DNA from: Burkholderiales bacterium
Lineage (GTDB): Bacteria > Pseudomonadota > Gammaproteobacteria > Burkholderiales > Burkholderiaceae_C
Length of the DNA stretch: 34,789 nt
NCBI GenBank assembly: GCA_028864885.1
Contig: JAGWLR010000031.1
Location: forward strand, 1 to 34,789
Direction: 5' to 3'
Shown here: in pieces, positions 1 to 7,320 of the stretch
Position numbering within the stretch: the first letter of the stretch is position 1
How the letters are laid out: the number at the start of each line of letters is the position of its first letter
Program-made: the position numbers and the translations under genes
Notes under the pieces: model-generated
Database searches by the model: none
What the model was told of the DNA's origin: nothing
Seen by the model: only the letters and a program-made list of their open reading frames with translations

Positions 1-788
1 GGGCACACCACACTCAGGCCACCGACACGCTCGCCGTACAGCGAGAAGCTCTTGGAAAACGAGTTCGCCACGAAGAAGCTCACGCCGGCATCGGCCAAGG
101 CCCGCAAGGCAAATGCGTCTTCTTCGATGCCATCGCCAAAGCCTTGATAGGCGATGTCAAGATAGGGCAAAAGGTGGCGCGCCTTGATGACCTCGATCAG
201 CTGACGCCATTGATCCGGGGTCAGATCCACACCGGTTGGGTTGTGGCAGCACGCATGCAGCAGCACGATGCTCGTGGCCGGCAGGGCATCGATGGCCGAC
301 AGCATGGCGTCGAACTTCAGGCCGCCGGTGTTGGCGTCGTAGTAGGGATAAGTGTTGACCTGAAAGCCCGCCCCTTCAAACATGGCGCGGTGGTTGTCCC
401 AAGTCGGGTCGCTCACCCACACCTGCGAGTTTGGGAAGTAGCGCTTGAGAAAATCCCCGCCCACCTTGAGGCCGCCCGATCCACCCAAGGTCTGGATGGT
501 GGCGATGCGGCCGCTTTGCACCGCCTCGTGATCTTTGCCGAACAACAGGTGCTGCACAGCCTCTCGGTAGGCCGGGTTGCCCGTCATCGGCAGATAAGGC
601 TTGGGCCCGATCTGCGACAGCATGGCGGTTTCGGCCTTACGCACGGCGTCCATCACCGGCAAGCGGCCTTGCTCGTCGAAATAAATGCCGATGCTGAGGT
701 TGATCTTGTCGGCACGAGGGTCTTTCTGGAAGTCCTCGTTGAGGGTCAAAATCGGATCGCCTGGGTAGGGATCAACGTGCAAGAACAT
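1..788 (-). CDS. tyrB: Aromatic amino acid aminotransferase (TyrB type), 3' end cut by window edge
   Basis: Pyridoxal-phosphate class I aminotransferase that exchanges amino groups between aromatic or acidic amino acids and 2-oxoacids in the cytoplasm. About 262 residues are present out of about 400 usual for the family; the C-terminal third lies outside the window. The start [16 protein letters not shown] closely matches the N-terminus of E. coli TyrB. Visible active-site pieces are the HNPTG cofactor motif, the DIAYQGFG segment carrying the Asp and Tyr that hold the pyridine ring, and [12 protein letters not shown] with the Schiff-base lysine at K246. The ATG at 788 has a GGAG about 8 nt upstream. 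The gene is divergent from the lipoprotein gene at 939, with a 150-bp shared upstream region. TyrB fits better than AspC by the opening segment, but substrate range cannot be read from this fragment. Confidence 0.93.
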   Translation of the reverse strand, partial: MFLHVDPYPGDPILTLNEDFQKDPRADKINLSIGIYFDEQGRLPVMDAVRKAETAMLSQIGPKPYLPMTGNPAYREAVQHLLFGKDHEAVQSGRIATIQTLGGSGGLKVGGDFLKRYFPNSQVWVSDPTWDNHRAMFEGAGFQVNTYPYYDANTGGLKFDAMLSAIDALPATSIVLLHACCHNPTGVDLTPDQWRQLIEVIKARHLLPYLDIAYQGFGDGIEEDAFALRALADAGVSFFVANSFSKSFSLYGERVGGLSVVC

Positions 789-938
789 GGGTCGCTCCGT
801 CGGGGAAATGACTGATTATCCCGTTGTCCAGCGGGGGCCGGAATTGCCGGGAAAAAGTCCCCTTGTGCCCCCGATCGCTTAAGGGCGGCAGGGCGCAATC
901 TAGCGGGTACGTGCGAGCGTTTGTTTCGAGGCCCAGCC

Positions 939-2573
939 ATGTCTCCATCTCTGCCCTTTTCTCTGACTTTGCCTTTGCCCACTCCCTCGTCCCGCTTGGG
1001 GTTGCGCAGCCGGTGGGCCACAGCCTGGACGATGCTGGCGGCGGCAACCACCCTGACCCTCGCTTCTTGCGGCGGTGGCGGGGGAGGCGGTGGCGGCTCG
1101 TCCACGGACAGCAGCACCTACACGCCCTCGGTCATTGGCCCGGGCGCAGGGTTTCCGCTGGGGGTGTCGGTCGATTCGCCCACCGCCACCGGGGGCAATA
1201 GCCTGGCGGTGTTGGGCAGCAGTTCCGTGCTTGCGGCGGTGACCACGGGTTCGCGCGGTCTGGATTCTTCCTTGGTGGACGCAAGCGCCCTGTTCAACCC
1301 CGCGTACCTGCAACACGCTGGCTGCTATGGGCCCGCTGTGGCCTACGCCAACCACGATGACGACATCAACGCGCTGAGCGGTACCTTGGCATCAGGCGAT
1401 GTGGCCATGTGGAACGACACCGACAGTGCCACCGGCAAGGCTTGCTCGGTTGCGGAACTCGACGCCCAGCTCAAACCCCTGACCGCACAAACACGGCAAG
1501 CCCTGCTGCTGTCTGCCGCCTTGCGCCGATTGGTGGATTCGACCGGCAGCGGTAATCTGCCCGACCCGGGCACCACACGCGATCTGACCGCGTCGCTGGC
1601 CTCTCAGCTCAGCAGTGTGCTGTCGGGCGTGACGGTGCAATCCGCCACCGTGTCGGCTGCCAGTGACGCCACCACGTACTCCTTCCGGATCGTGCTGAAA
1701 CGAGGCAGTGGCGCCAGCGCCGAGGCCCTGGAAATCGCCCTGCAACACACGCCCAACGACAGCAATGAGCGCTTTGCCGGTGTGCTGCAGTTGACGCATA
1801 CCCACCTCAGCAATGACGCCAGCTACGGCTGTGCCGACACCAAGGATACGAGCACCGGCTTGTACCGCGTCGCGCATGTGGCCTCGCTGGGCTACAACCG
1901 CTATGACAACGCCCTGACCACCCGACTGCGATCGGCGCAGTTTTGTGGGGCCCCGAGCAATGGCTCCCTGGGCTACTTTGGCGATTTGGCCACTGTGACC
2001 GAATCCGGCGAAATGGACCCCAGTGTGCACCTGAGCAGCTCCGGCTTGCGCAACGGCACCAAGGGCTGGAAGCGGGAACTGGTTCGCTACAGCGCCGATG
2101 TGAATTTGGGTTCAGCCCTGACCGATCACCTGCAGGCCTGGCAAAACACCCCGCAGGATGGGTATGCCCGAGTGTTCCTGGCTCACACCGAATCGGTGGG
2201 TGGCGTGCTGGCTGCCCAGGTGTTCCATGCCTATGGCGCGGACCTCAGCAGCTCGGATGGCAGCCTGATCGGCTTTTTCTGCAATTGGGCGGGCCCCGGC
2301 GCGTCGCACACCACGGCCACGCAAGCCTTCCAGGCGCAAAGCCTCAGCCTGAACGGCAACGCCTGGACGGCCACCTACTCCAAGATTCATTACGCCCCCA
2401 CCAACGCCTGCACGGCCAGCACCACGATGCGCTTTGATGCCAACGGCGACACTGTTCTCGGCGCGACAGAGGGCAGCAACGCCCTGAACCAACTCGACGC
2501 CCCTTCGGGCGGACGTCCGGACGCGCAATCGGAAGCCGAGGCAAGAGGCTATTGGCCTCCCACCCTCTTCTGA
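939..2573 (+). CDS. Poly-glycine-linker lipoprotein, function unknown
   Basis: A 544-residue predicted lipoprotein that I do not recognise beyond its export signal. The signal peptide ends in a lipobox L-A-S-C with the lipidated cysteine at C44, followed by nine glycines and a Ser/Thr-rich linker, a common Burkholderiales surface-lipoprotein layout. The rest is Ala/Ser/Thr-rich, has no membrane segment, and contains several scattered cysteines that could pair in the periplasm. I see no enzyme motif. The start ATG at 939 was chosen because GAGG at 928-931 sits 7 nt upstream; an in-frame TTG at 921 has no better site, and an ATG at 1032 would leave a very short signal peptide. An intrinsic terminator follows at 2639-2663, so it is probably a single-gene transcript. 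The long glycine tract (about 1072-1098) is a possible slippage site. Confidence 0.8.
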   Translation: MSPSLPFSLTLPLPTPSSRLGLRSRWATAWTMLAAATTLTLASCGGGGGGGGGSSTDSSTYTPSVIGPGAGFPLGVSVDSPTATGGNSLAVLGSSSVLAAVTTGSRGLDSSLVDASALFNPAYLQHAGCYGPAVAYANHDDDINALSGTLASGDVAMWNDTDSATGKACSVAELDAQLKPLTAQTRQALLLSAALRRLVDSTGSGNLPDPGTTRDLTASLASQLSSVLSGVTVQSATVSAASDATTYSFRIVLKRGSGASAEALEIALQHTPNDSNERFAGVLQLTHTHLSNDASYGCADTKDTSTGLYRVAHVASLGYNRYDNALTTRLRSAQFCGAPSNGSLGYFGDLATVTESGEMDPSVHLSSSGLRNGTKGWKRELVRYSADVNLGSALTDHLQAWQNTPQDGYARVFLAHTESVGGVLAAQVFHAYGADLSSSDGSLIGFFCNWAGPGASHTTATQAFQAQSLSLNGNAWTATYSKIHYAPTNACTASTTMRFDANGDTVLGATEGSNALNQLDAPSGGRPDAQSEAEARGYWPPTLF

Positions 2574-2638
2574 CCGGGGTGCATGAAGCTTCGTTGCCAA
2601 TTCGTAACAAAACGAAACTTTCTCCAGACCTTCCTCAG

Positions 2639-2663
2639 ACCGCTCGACAGAGCGGTTTTTTTT
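2639..2663 (+). terminator. Intrinsic terminator after the poly-glycine lipoprotein gene
   Basis: Perfect 7-bp stem ACCGCTC (2639-2645) and GAGCGGT (2650-2656) around a GACA loop, followed directly by a run of T up to 2663. It lies 65 nt after the stop codon of the gene at 939-2573. Confidence 0.92.
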
Positions 2664-2687
2664 CGTCAGAATCCGCTTCACCACTTC

Positions 2688-2708
2688 AAATGTGCAGTTC
2701 GCACATTT
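2688..2708. promoter_or_regulatory. Perfect 8-bp inverted repeat upstream of the DUF5666 lipoprotein
   Basis: AAATGTGC (2688-2695) and GCACATTT (2701-2708) form a perfect dyad around the 5-nt spacer AGTTC. It ends 29 nt before the start codon of the gene at 2738. The symmetry, AT-rich ends and position fit an operator for a dimeric regulator, but it could also be a hairpin in the 5' untranslated RNA. No regulator is identified. Confidence 0.45.
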
Positions 2709-2737
2709 ATCACAACCCTCACGAAACGAGGTAGATC

Positions 2738-4294
2738 ATGAACCTTCAATCCTTCCGTTCACGCTTGCCCGGCCTGTGGCTGGGTGGCCTGACTTCGCTG
2801 GTCGTGGCTTCGCTGGTCGCCTGCGGCGGTGGCGGCTCGTCCGCTGGCACCACCCCGACCACAGCCAGCGCACAAACCTACAGCGGCACGGTGTCTGGCC
2901 TGGGCTCCATCGTGGTCAACGGCGTGCGCTTCAGCACCGCTGACGCCACCGCCGCCGACGCCGATGACCCCACCCAACCCTTCTCCCAAGCCTTCAAGCT
3001 CGGCACCACCGTGGTCGTCAATGGCTCGGTGGACAGCGATGGCGTGAACGGTCAGGCCACCTCAATTCAGGTCGAAGGCGGCGTACGTGGTCAAATCGCC
3101 GCGGGTTCGTTTGCGTTTGACGCTGGATCCACCACCACGGGCTCCCTGACCGTGGCGGGTCAGTTGGTGAAGTTCGACGGCAACACCGTGTTCGACGGCG
3201 AGGGCGCCGCCAACTTCACCGCCGCCTGGCTGTCCACCAATGACTTCAGCACCAATCCCATCGCGGTCGAGGTGTACGGATCTGTGGATGCCACTGGCAC
3301 CATCGTGGCCACCCGCATCGAAAAGAAAGACCTGACCGGCCTGCTCTTTGCGATCAAGGGATATGTCGTGAATGGGTCGATCGACACCACGGCCCAGACC
3401 TTTGACATGCTGATCAAGCGCGGTCTGACACTGACGCAACAAACCGTGCACGTCAACTACTCCGGCGCCACTGTGCTCCCCACTGGCGCCACCTTGCATG
3501 ATGGGGTTGGCGTGCGCGTGTTGAGTTCAGTCGACTTGACTACCGTGAACCCTAGCGGCGCCGGCACCCCCACGCTGACCGCCAGCAAGCTGCTAATCAA
3601 GTCTGACCGCGGTGTCAACGGCTCGGCTGCCAAGCTGCACGGTGTGGTCAGCGCGGTCAATGGCACCACCTGGACCATTGGCGATGTCACCATCGACGTG
3701 TCCAAGAACCCGATCGTGCGTGGCTTCACCAGCCTCAACGATGTGGTGGTGGGCACCGAAGTGCGCGTGGCCGGCCTGTTCACGGACAACGTGCTGACAG
3801 CCAAGATTGTCGAGTCGGACGACTACGACCACGAGCACGATGGCGGCGGCGTGAAGCTGTTCGGCGTGGCCACGGGTGTGGATGCCACCGCTCGCACCTT
3901 CTCAGTGCAGGGCGTGACGGTGAAGCTCCCCAACCTGCCTTCGTTCAACCTGCCAGTTGAAGGCGCGTATGTCGAAGTGGTTGCCACCCAGGTCAACGGC
4001 GTCCTGACGGCCGTGCGGATCGGCAGCAGCGAGTCCCGTCCATTCGAAGTGTTCGGTACCACCGCCTGCACCAATGGCATCTCTGACCTGCAAGGCACCT
4101 TCGCGCTGACCCTGCCGGTGGGCTCCGTCTCGGTCGATGGCAGCACCGCTCGCATCGAGGCAGAAGATGGCGTCAATCTGAGCGCTTCGACCTCGCCCAA
4201 GAGCTGCCTGCTGGAAGTGAAGGGCACGATGACCTCGGTGAGTGGCACCAAGACCATCGCCGCCACGAAGATCGAGATCAAGCGTCTCTTCTGA
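2738..4294 (+). CDS. DUF5666 repeat lipoprotein
   Basis: A 518-residue exported lipoprotein. The signal peptide ends L-V-A-C with the lipidated cysteine at C29, then a short Gly-Ser linker. The mature part is about six related beta-rich repeats of 60-80 residues. Each opens with a G-x-(V/I)-x-x-(V/L) segment and carries a turn rich in Gly, Asn and Val; the first starts GTVSGLGSIVVNGVRF. This pattern is typical of DUF5666, whose function is unknown; by shape it suggests small OB-like binding modules at the cell surface. GAGG at 2728-2731 lies 6 nt before the ATG, supporting this start. It has its own terminator at 4325-4351 and a perfect inverted repeat just upstream (2688-2708). The same strand and export type as the gene at 939 suggest related roles, but the terminator between them argues for separate transcripts. 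Confidence 0.88.
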   Translation: MNLQSFRSRLPGLWLGGLTSLVVASLVACGGGGSSAGTTPTTASAQTYSGTVSGLGSIVVNGVRFSTADATAADADDPTQPFSQAFKLGTTVVVNGSVDSDGVNGQATSIQVEGGVRGQIAAGSFAFDAGSTTTGSLTVAGQLVKFDGNTVFDGEGAANFTAAWLSTNDFSTNPIAVEVYGSVDATGTIVATRIEKKDLTGLLFAIKGYVVNGSIDTTAQTFDMLIKRGLTLTQQTVHVNYSGATVLPTGATLHDGVGVRVLSSVDLTTVNPSGAGTPTLTASKLLIKSDRGVNGSAAKLHGVVSAVNGTTWTIGDVTIDVSKNPIVRGFTSLNDVVVGTEVRVAGLFTDNVLTAKIVESDDYDHEHDGGGVKLFGVATGVDATARTFSVQGVTVKLPNLPSFNLPVEGAYVEVVATQVNGVLTAVRIGSSESRPFEVFGTTACTNGISDLQGTFALTLPVGSVSVDGSTARIEAEDGVNLSASTSPKSCLLEVKGTMTSVSGTKTIAATKIEIKRLF

Positions 4295-4324
4295 GCGAAG
4301 CCGGTCTCTCACACTCCCCTTTTA

Positions 4325-4351
4325 GGCCACCCCTCGGGTGGCCTTTTTTTT
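4325..4351 (+). terminator. Intrinsic terminator after the DUF5666 lipoprotein gene
   Basis: Perfect 8-bp GC-rich stem GGCCACCC (4325-4332) and GGGTGGCC (4336-4343) with a 3-nt loop, followed by eight T (4344-4351). The T run stops 2 nt short of the end of the convergent gene at 4354. On the minus strand the hairpin has no following T run, so it works mainly for the plus-strand gene. Confidence 0.95.
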
Positions 4352-4353
4352 AT

Positions 4354-4548
4354 TTACGCGTAAGTGTTGATGTGCGTCCCAATCGAGCCTTCGGTGGCCA
4401 GCTTGGGCTGCTGGGGCAGGGCTTGCAGCATGGTTGCGGCGGTTTGCGCTTGGCTTTGCAGGGCTTTGCGCAGCAGCAAAAGCTGCACACCATCAGACGG
4501 CTGCGCCGACGAAACCGCACTGACTGCGGGGCTGTTTGCAATGTTCAT
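4354..4548 (-). CDS. YjfB-like putative motility protein
   Basis: A 64-residue protein with the look of the YjfB family (described as putative motility proteins): a short N-terminus starting MNIANSP, a central Gln/Leu/Ala amphipathic helix (about residues 22-46, LLLLRKALQSQAQTAA), then a tail ending GTHINTYA, where the family usually has G-x-x-I-N/D. Length is normal for the family. The ATG at 4548 is preceded by AAAGG about 6 nt upstream. No signal peptide or membrane segment is seen. The molecular role is not established; in other bacteria such genes occur near flagellar genes, but none are in this window. The assignment rests on pattern memory for a short protein. Confidence 0.72.
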   Translation of the reverse strand: MNIANSPAVSAVSSAQPSDGVQLLLLRKALQSQAQTAATMLQALPQQPKLATEGSIGTHINTYA

Positions 4549-4613
4549 AGCGACCTTTCTTGGGTGGAGTACGTCAGGTTTTCGTCACAAAACGATCCGA
4601 CGTTGAACCCGAT

Positions 4614-4635
4614 GTCTGCGCACGAATGCGCAGAC
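4614..4635 (-). terminator. Strong hairpin just downstream of a glutathione peroxidase gene
   Basis: Perfect 9-bp stem GTCTGCGCA (4614-4622) and TGCGCAGAC (4627-4635). Read on the minus strand the loop is TTCG, and the hairpin starts 11 nt after the stop codon of the gene at 4647-5132. No T run follows, so it is more likely a 3'-end-stabilising or Rho-linked structure than a classical terminator. Confidence 0.4.
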
Positions 4636-4646
4636 TCAGGCCAAGA

Positions 4647-5132
4647 TCACGCCGCCAAGGCCTTTTCGATGTCGGCCTTCAGGCCTGCAGGCTTGTCGGT
4701 CGGCGCATAGCGGCCCAGCACCTGGCCGTCCTTGCCGATCAGAAATTTGGTGAAGTTCCACTTGATCGCCTTCGTGCCCAGGATGCCGGGGGCCTCTTTG
4801 ACCAACCACTGATACAGCGGGTGGGCATTCGGCCCATTGACGTCCACCTTGGACATCATGGGAAAGCTCACGCCATAGTTGAGTTGGCAGAACGAGGCAA
4901 TCTCGCTGTCGCTGCCGGGATCCTGGCTGCCAAATTGATTGCAGGGGAAGCCCAGCACGGTAAGCCCTTGGCCCTGATACGACTTCCACAGGCCCTCCAG
5001 CCCCTCAAACTGAGGCGTGAACCCGCACTTGCTAGCCGTGTTGACGATCAACAGCACCTGGCCCTTGAACTGATCGAGCTTGACGCTCTGCCCGGTGATG
5101 GACTGCGCCTCGAAGTCATAAACAGTGGTCAT
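4647..5132 (-). CDS. Glutathione peroxidase family protein, cytoplasmic
   Basis: Thiol peroxidase of the GPx fold that reduces hydrogen peroxide or organic peroxides with thioredoxin or glutathione as electron donor. The 161 residues match the usual bacterial length. The catalytic set is complete: cysteine C36 in NTASKCGFTP (where some animal enzymes have selenocysteine), Q66 in GFPCNQFG, and W125-N126 in KWNFTKF. C64 and C82 are candidates for a resolving cysteine. No signal peptide, so it acts in the cytoplasm. An in-frame ATG 24 nt upstream exists, but the start at 5132 is preferred because AAGGA lies 8 nt before it and the protein then begins at the family's usual MTTVYDFEA. It is divergent from the hybrid kinase at 5272. 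A secreted relative is encoded at 21300-21914. Confidence 0.93.
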   Translation of the reverse strand: MTTVYDFEAQSITGQSVKLDQFKGQVLLIVNTASKCGFTPQFEGLEGLWKSYQGQGLTVLGFPCNQFGSQDPGSDSEIASFCQLNYGVSFPMMSKVDVNGPNAHPLYQWLVKEAPGILGTKAIKWNFTKFLIGKDGQVLGRYAPTDKPAGLKADIEKALAA

Positions 5133-5211
5133 CTCTGATTTCCTTGGATTGCACACAACACATCAGGGTAATCGAGCCAAGAAATCTCTGGTGCAAATGG
5201 GGTCAAGGCTC

Positions 5212-5218
5212 CTACACT
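5212..5218 (+). promoter_or_regulatory. Candidate -10 element (CTACACT) for the first hybrid kinase
   Basis: CTACACT lies 53 nt before the start codon at 5272. It fits the stationary-phase sigma-S extended -10 pattern (C-T-A-Y-R-C-T). The same heptamer occurs before the second hybrid kinase (7276-7282). No good -35 match is seen, which sigma-S promoters tolerate. Confidence 0.35.
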
Positions 5219-5271
5219 GAAAAGATTGTCCACGACACAGCTGGGCCACGGGGGCCCGAGGAGCCGCAGCC

Positions 5272-7209
5272 TTGAAACCCCACGACCCTGATCTGGGCCT
5301 GGAGCGATTGCAACCCAGCGGCAATGCTCCCACCTTTGCCCCCGGGGCAGACGGGCTCCATGACCGCTTATTGGCCGACTTGCCCGTTCCGCTATGCCGG
5401 GTGAACGCACGTGGCCAGATCCTGCATGCCAATTGGCCCGCAGCGCAATTGCTGGGTCACAACCCGGATGACCTGATCGGCCTGAACCTGCATGACTTCG
5501 GCGCGGATGAGGGCGTGCGCACCCTGCTGTCTCAAGCGATCTCGGCGGCCGGGGTCAGCCCATCCCCCCAAGAGGTCCGCCGCCAGCGCTTGCGCACCCC
5601 GCAGCGCATCCGCCACGTGGACCTGCATTACAGCGAAGTGCGGAGCGGCACTGGCTTGCACCCGCAATGGCTGGTGGCCCTCATCGACCAGACTCACCTG
5701 CAGCAGGAGCACGAGGCCCTGCGCCACACGATGATGGCCCTGCGGCAAGCCCACGACACCAACCAGGAACTGGCCCTGGTGGCGGATCGCTCGCCCAACA
5801 TGATCATGATCTGCGACGACGAGCGTCGCATCCGATGGGTCAACCCCAGCTTCACCCGGATCACCGGCTACAGCTTGGGCGAAGCCATCGGGCAGCGCCA
5901 AACCCGCCTGCTGCAAAGCCCTGACATTGACCCTGCACTCATCGACAGTGTCAACAACCGGCTCAACCGGGGCGAGGCCATCGAGCGCCTGGCCATTCAG
6001 CTGGCCCGCAAGGATGGCGGCCTGTACTGGGCTGAATTGACCGTACAGCCCGTCAAGAACGACGATGGTCGCGTGATGCGCTACATCACCATCGCTCAGG
6101 ACATCACCGATCAGCTGCAGGCGCAATCCGAACGCGAAGCCTTGGTGCGAGCCGAAACCAGCCACGCGATCAAATCCGAATTTCTTTCGCGCATGAGCCA
6201 CAACATGCGCACCCCTTTGAATGCCGTGCTCGGGTTCAGCCAATTGCTGAGCCTGTGCAATGACCCTGGGCTCAATGAGGGGCACAAGCAAAAGCTCGAC
6301 ATCATCCACAAAGCCGGCAAGCAATTGTTGTCGCTGGTGGAGCGGGCCAGCGCCCAGCACCTCCAGATCGCGCTGGAAGCCGTGCCCTGCGCCGCCTGGG
6401 CGGAGCCGCAGCGGGTGCGCGAGGTCGTGCTGAATCTGCTGAGCAACGCCATCAAATACAGCCAGCCCCATCGTCAGATCTGGCTGCGCTGCGGGCCCGA
6501 CCCAGACAATCCCGGTCAGGTCTTCATCGAAGTCCAGGATCAAGGTGTGGGCATCTCAGGCGATGCCCTGCCCCTGTTGTTCCAGCCCTTTACCCGGCTG
6601 GAATCGACCCGAGCCATGGCCAACGGCCACGGCCTGGGGCTGGCGATCTCGCGGCGACAAGCGCAACTGATGCAAGGCGACATCACGGTCAACAGCCAGG
6701 TCGGTCAGGGCAGCGTGTTCAGGCTGATCCTGCCGGCCGATCTCAACCCCGCCGAAGCCGCTGCCGCGCCCCTGCACGACGATGTAGGCACCGACCCTTA
6801 CACCACGGTTTTGCCCGCCATGCAGGTGGTCTATGTGGAAGACAACGCCATGAACCGCACCCTGGTCGAGTCGGTGCTCAGCGCCTACCCTCAGATCGAC
6901 GTGGCCTTGGCAGGCACCTTTGCCGAGGGCGTGCAGGTGATTGAAGACACCCGGCCCGATGTGGTGTTGCTCGACATCAACCTGCCCGACGGCAGTGGGC
7001 TGGACATCTGCCGCACCATCCGTGCGGATGCCGCGCGCGCCCAACCCCTGCTGGTGGCCCTGAGTGCCGATGCCCTGCCCCAGCACATTGCCTCAGCGAT
7101 GGAGGCGGGCTTCGACGAATACCTGGTCAAGCCCTTGCAAATCCATCGCTTGCTGGAGGTGCTCTCGACAGCGCGGCAGACCCGTCTCACAATGAGTTCA
7201 CAATATTGA
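5272..7209 (+). CDS. Hybrid sensor histidine kinase, PAS-PAS-HisKA-HATPase-REC, with shortened kinase core
   Basis: A 645-residue soluble hybrid kinase with no membrane segments. Order: PAS domain (about 30-145), second PAS (about 170-285, ending in a PAC-like YITIAQDITD), HisKA with phospho-acceptor H310, ATPase domain with N box (NLLSNAIKYS), G1 (DQGVGI) and G2 (GHGLGL), and a receiver with phospho-acceptor D568 and the ALSAD and LVKP motifs. The start is TTG: GAGGAG at 5258-5263 sits 8 nt upstream. Two oddities: the residue after H310 is Asn instead of the usual acidic residue, and about 35 residues between the HisKA second helix and the ATPase domain are missing compared with the tandem paralogue at 7321. 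The signal sensed and output partner are unknown; no transmitter-specific regulator lies beside it. Kinase activity is doubtful. Confidence 0.9.
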   Translation: MKPHDPDLGLERLQPSGNAPTFAPGADGLHDRLLADLPVPLCRVNARGQILHANWPAAQLLGHNPDDLIGLNLHDFGADEGVRTLLSQAISAAGVSPSPQEVRRQRLRTPQRIRHVDLHYSEVRSGTGLHPQWLVALIDQTHLQQEHEALRHTMMALRQAHDTNQELALVADRSPNMIMICDDERRIRWVNPSFTRITGYSLGEAIGQRQTRLLQSPDIDPALIDSVNNRLNRGEAIERLAIQLARKDGGLYWAELTVQPVKNDDGRVMRYITIAQDITDQLQAQSEREALVRAETSHAIKSEFLSRMSHNMRTPLNAVLGFSQLLSLCNDPGLNEGHKQKLDIIHKAGKQLLSLVERASAQHLQIALEAVPCAAWAEPQRVREVVLNLLSNAIKYSQPHRQIWLRCGPDPDNPGQVFIEVQDQGVGISGDALPLLFQPFTRLESTRAMANGHGLGLAISRRQAQLMQGDITVNSQVGQGSVFRLILPADLNPAEAAAAPLHDDVGTDPYTTVLPAMQVVYVEDNAMNRTLVESVLSAYPQIDVALAGTFAEGVQVIEDTRPDVVLLDINLPDGSGLDICRTIRADAARAQPLLVALSADALPQHIASAMEAGFDEYLVKPLQIHRLLEVLSTARQTRLTMSSQY

Positions 7210-7275
7210 TTTAACGGACCTCATCGCTCACGTTTCCCCCAAGTGTCCGCGCATGGCAACTGCTGTCTGAAAGGC

Positions 7276-7282
7276 CTACACT
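7276..7282 (+). promoter_or_regulatory. Candidate -10 element (CTACACT) for the second hybrid kinase
   Basis: CTACACT followed by AAG lies 38 nt before the ATG at 7321 and matches the sigma-S-type extended -10 pattern, repeating the heptamer seen upstream of the first kinase at 5212. Its presence in the 111-bp gap suggests the second kinase has its own promoter. Confidence 0.38.
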
Positions 7283-7320
7283 AAGGTCATCCGAGGCTCA
7301 AAAGCCAAAGGAGCTTTGCC

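Noticed and set aside
144-815. A 223-codon plus-strand open frame opposite the aminotransferase gene
   Set aside because: It is the antisense shadow of a gene with a full PLP-aminotransferase signature; GC-rich codon bias produces such frames.
921-938. TTG start six codons upstream for the poly-glycine lipoprotein
   Set aside because: The ATG at 939 has a well-placed GAGG; the TTG does not improve the signal peptide.
1072-1098. Glycine-codon repeat as a phase-variation tract
   Set aside because: The tract is mixed GGC/GGT/GGG/GGA codons rather than a long homopolymer; slippage is possible but not supported.
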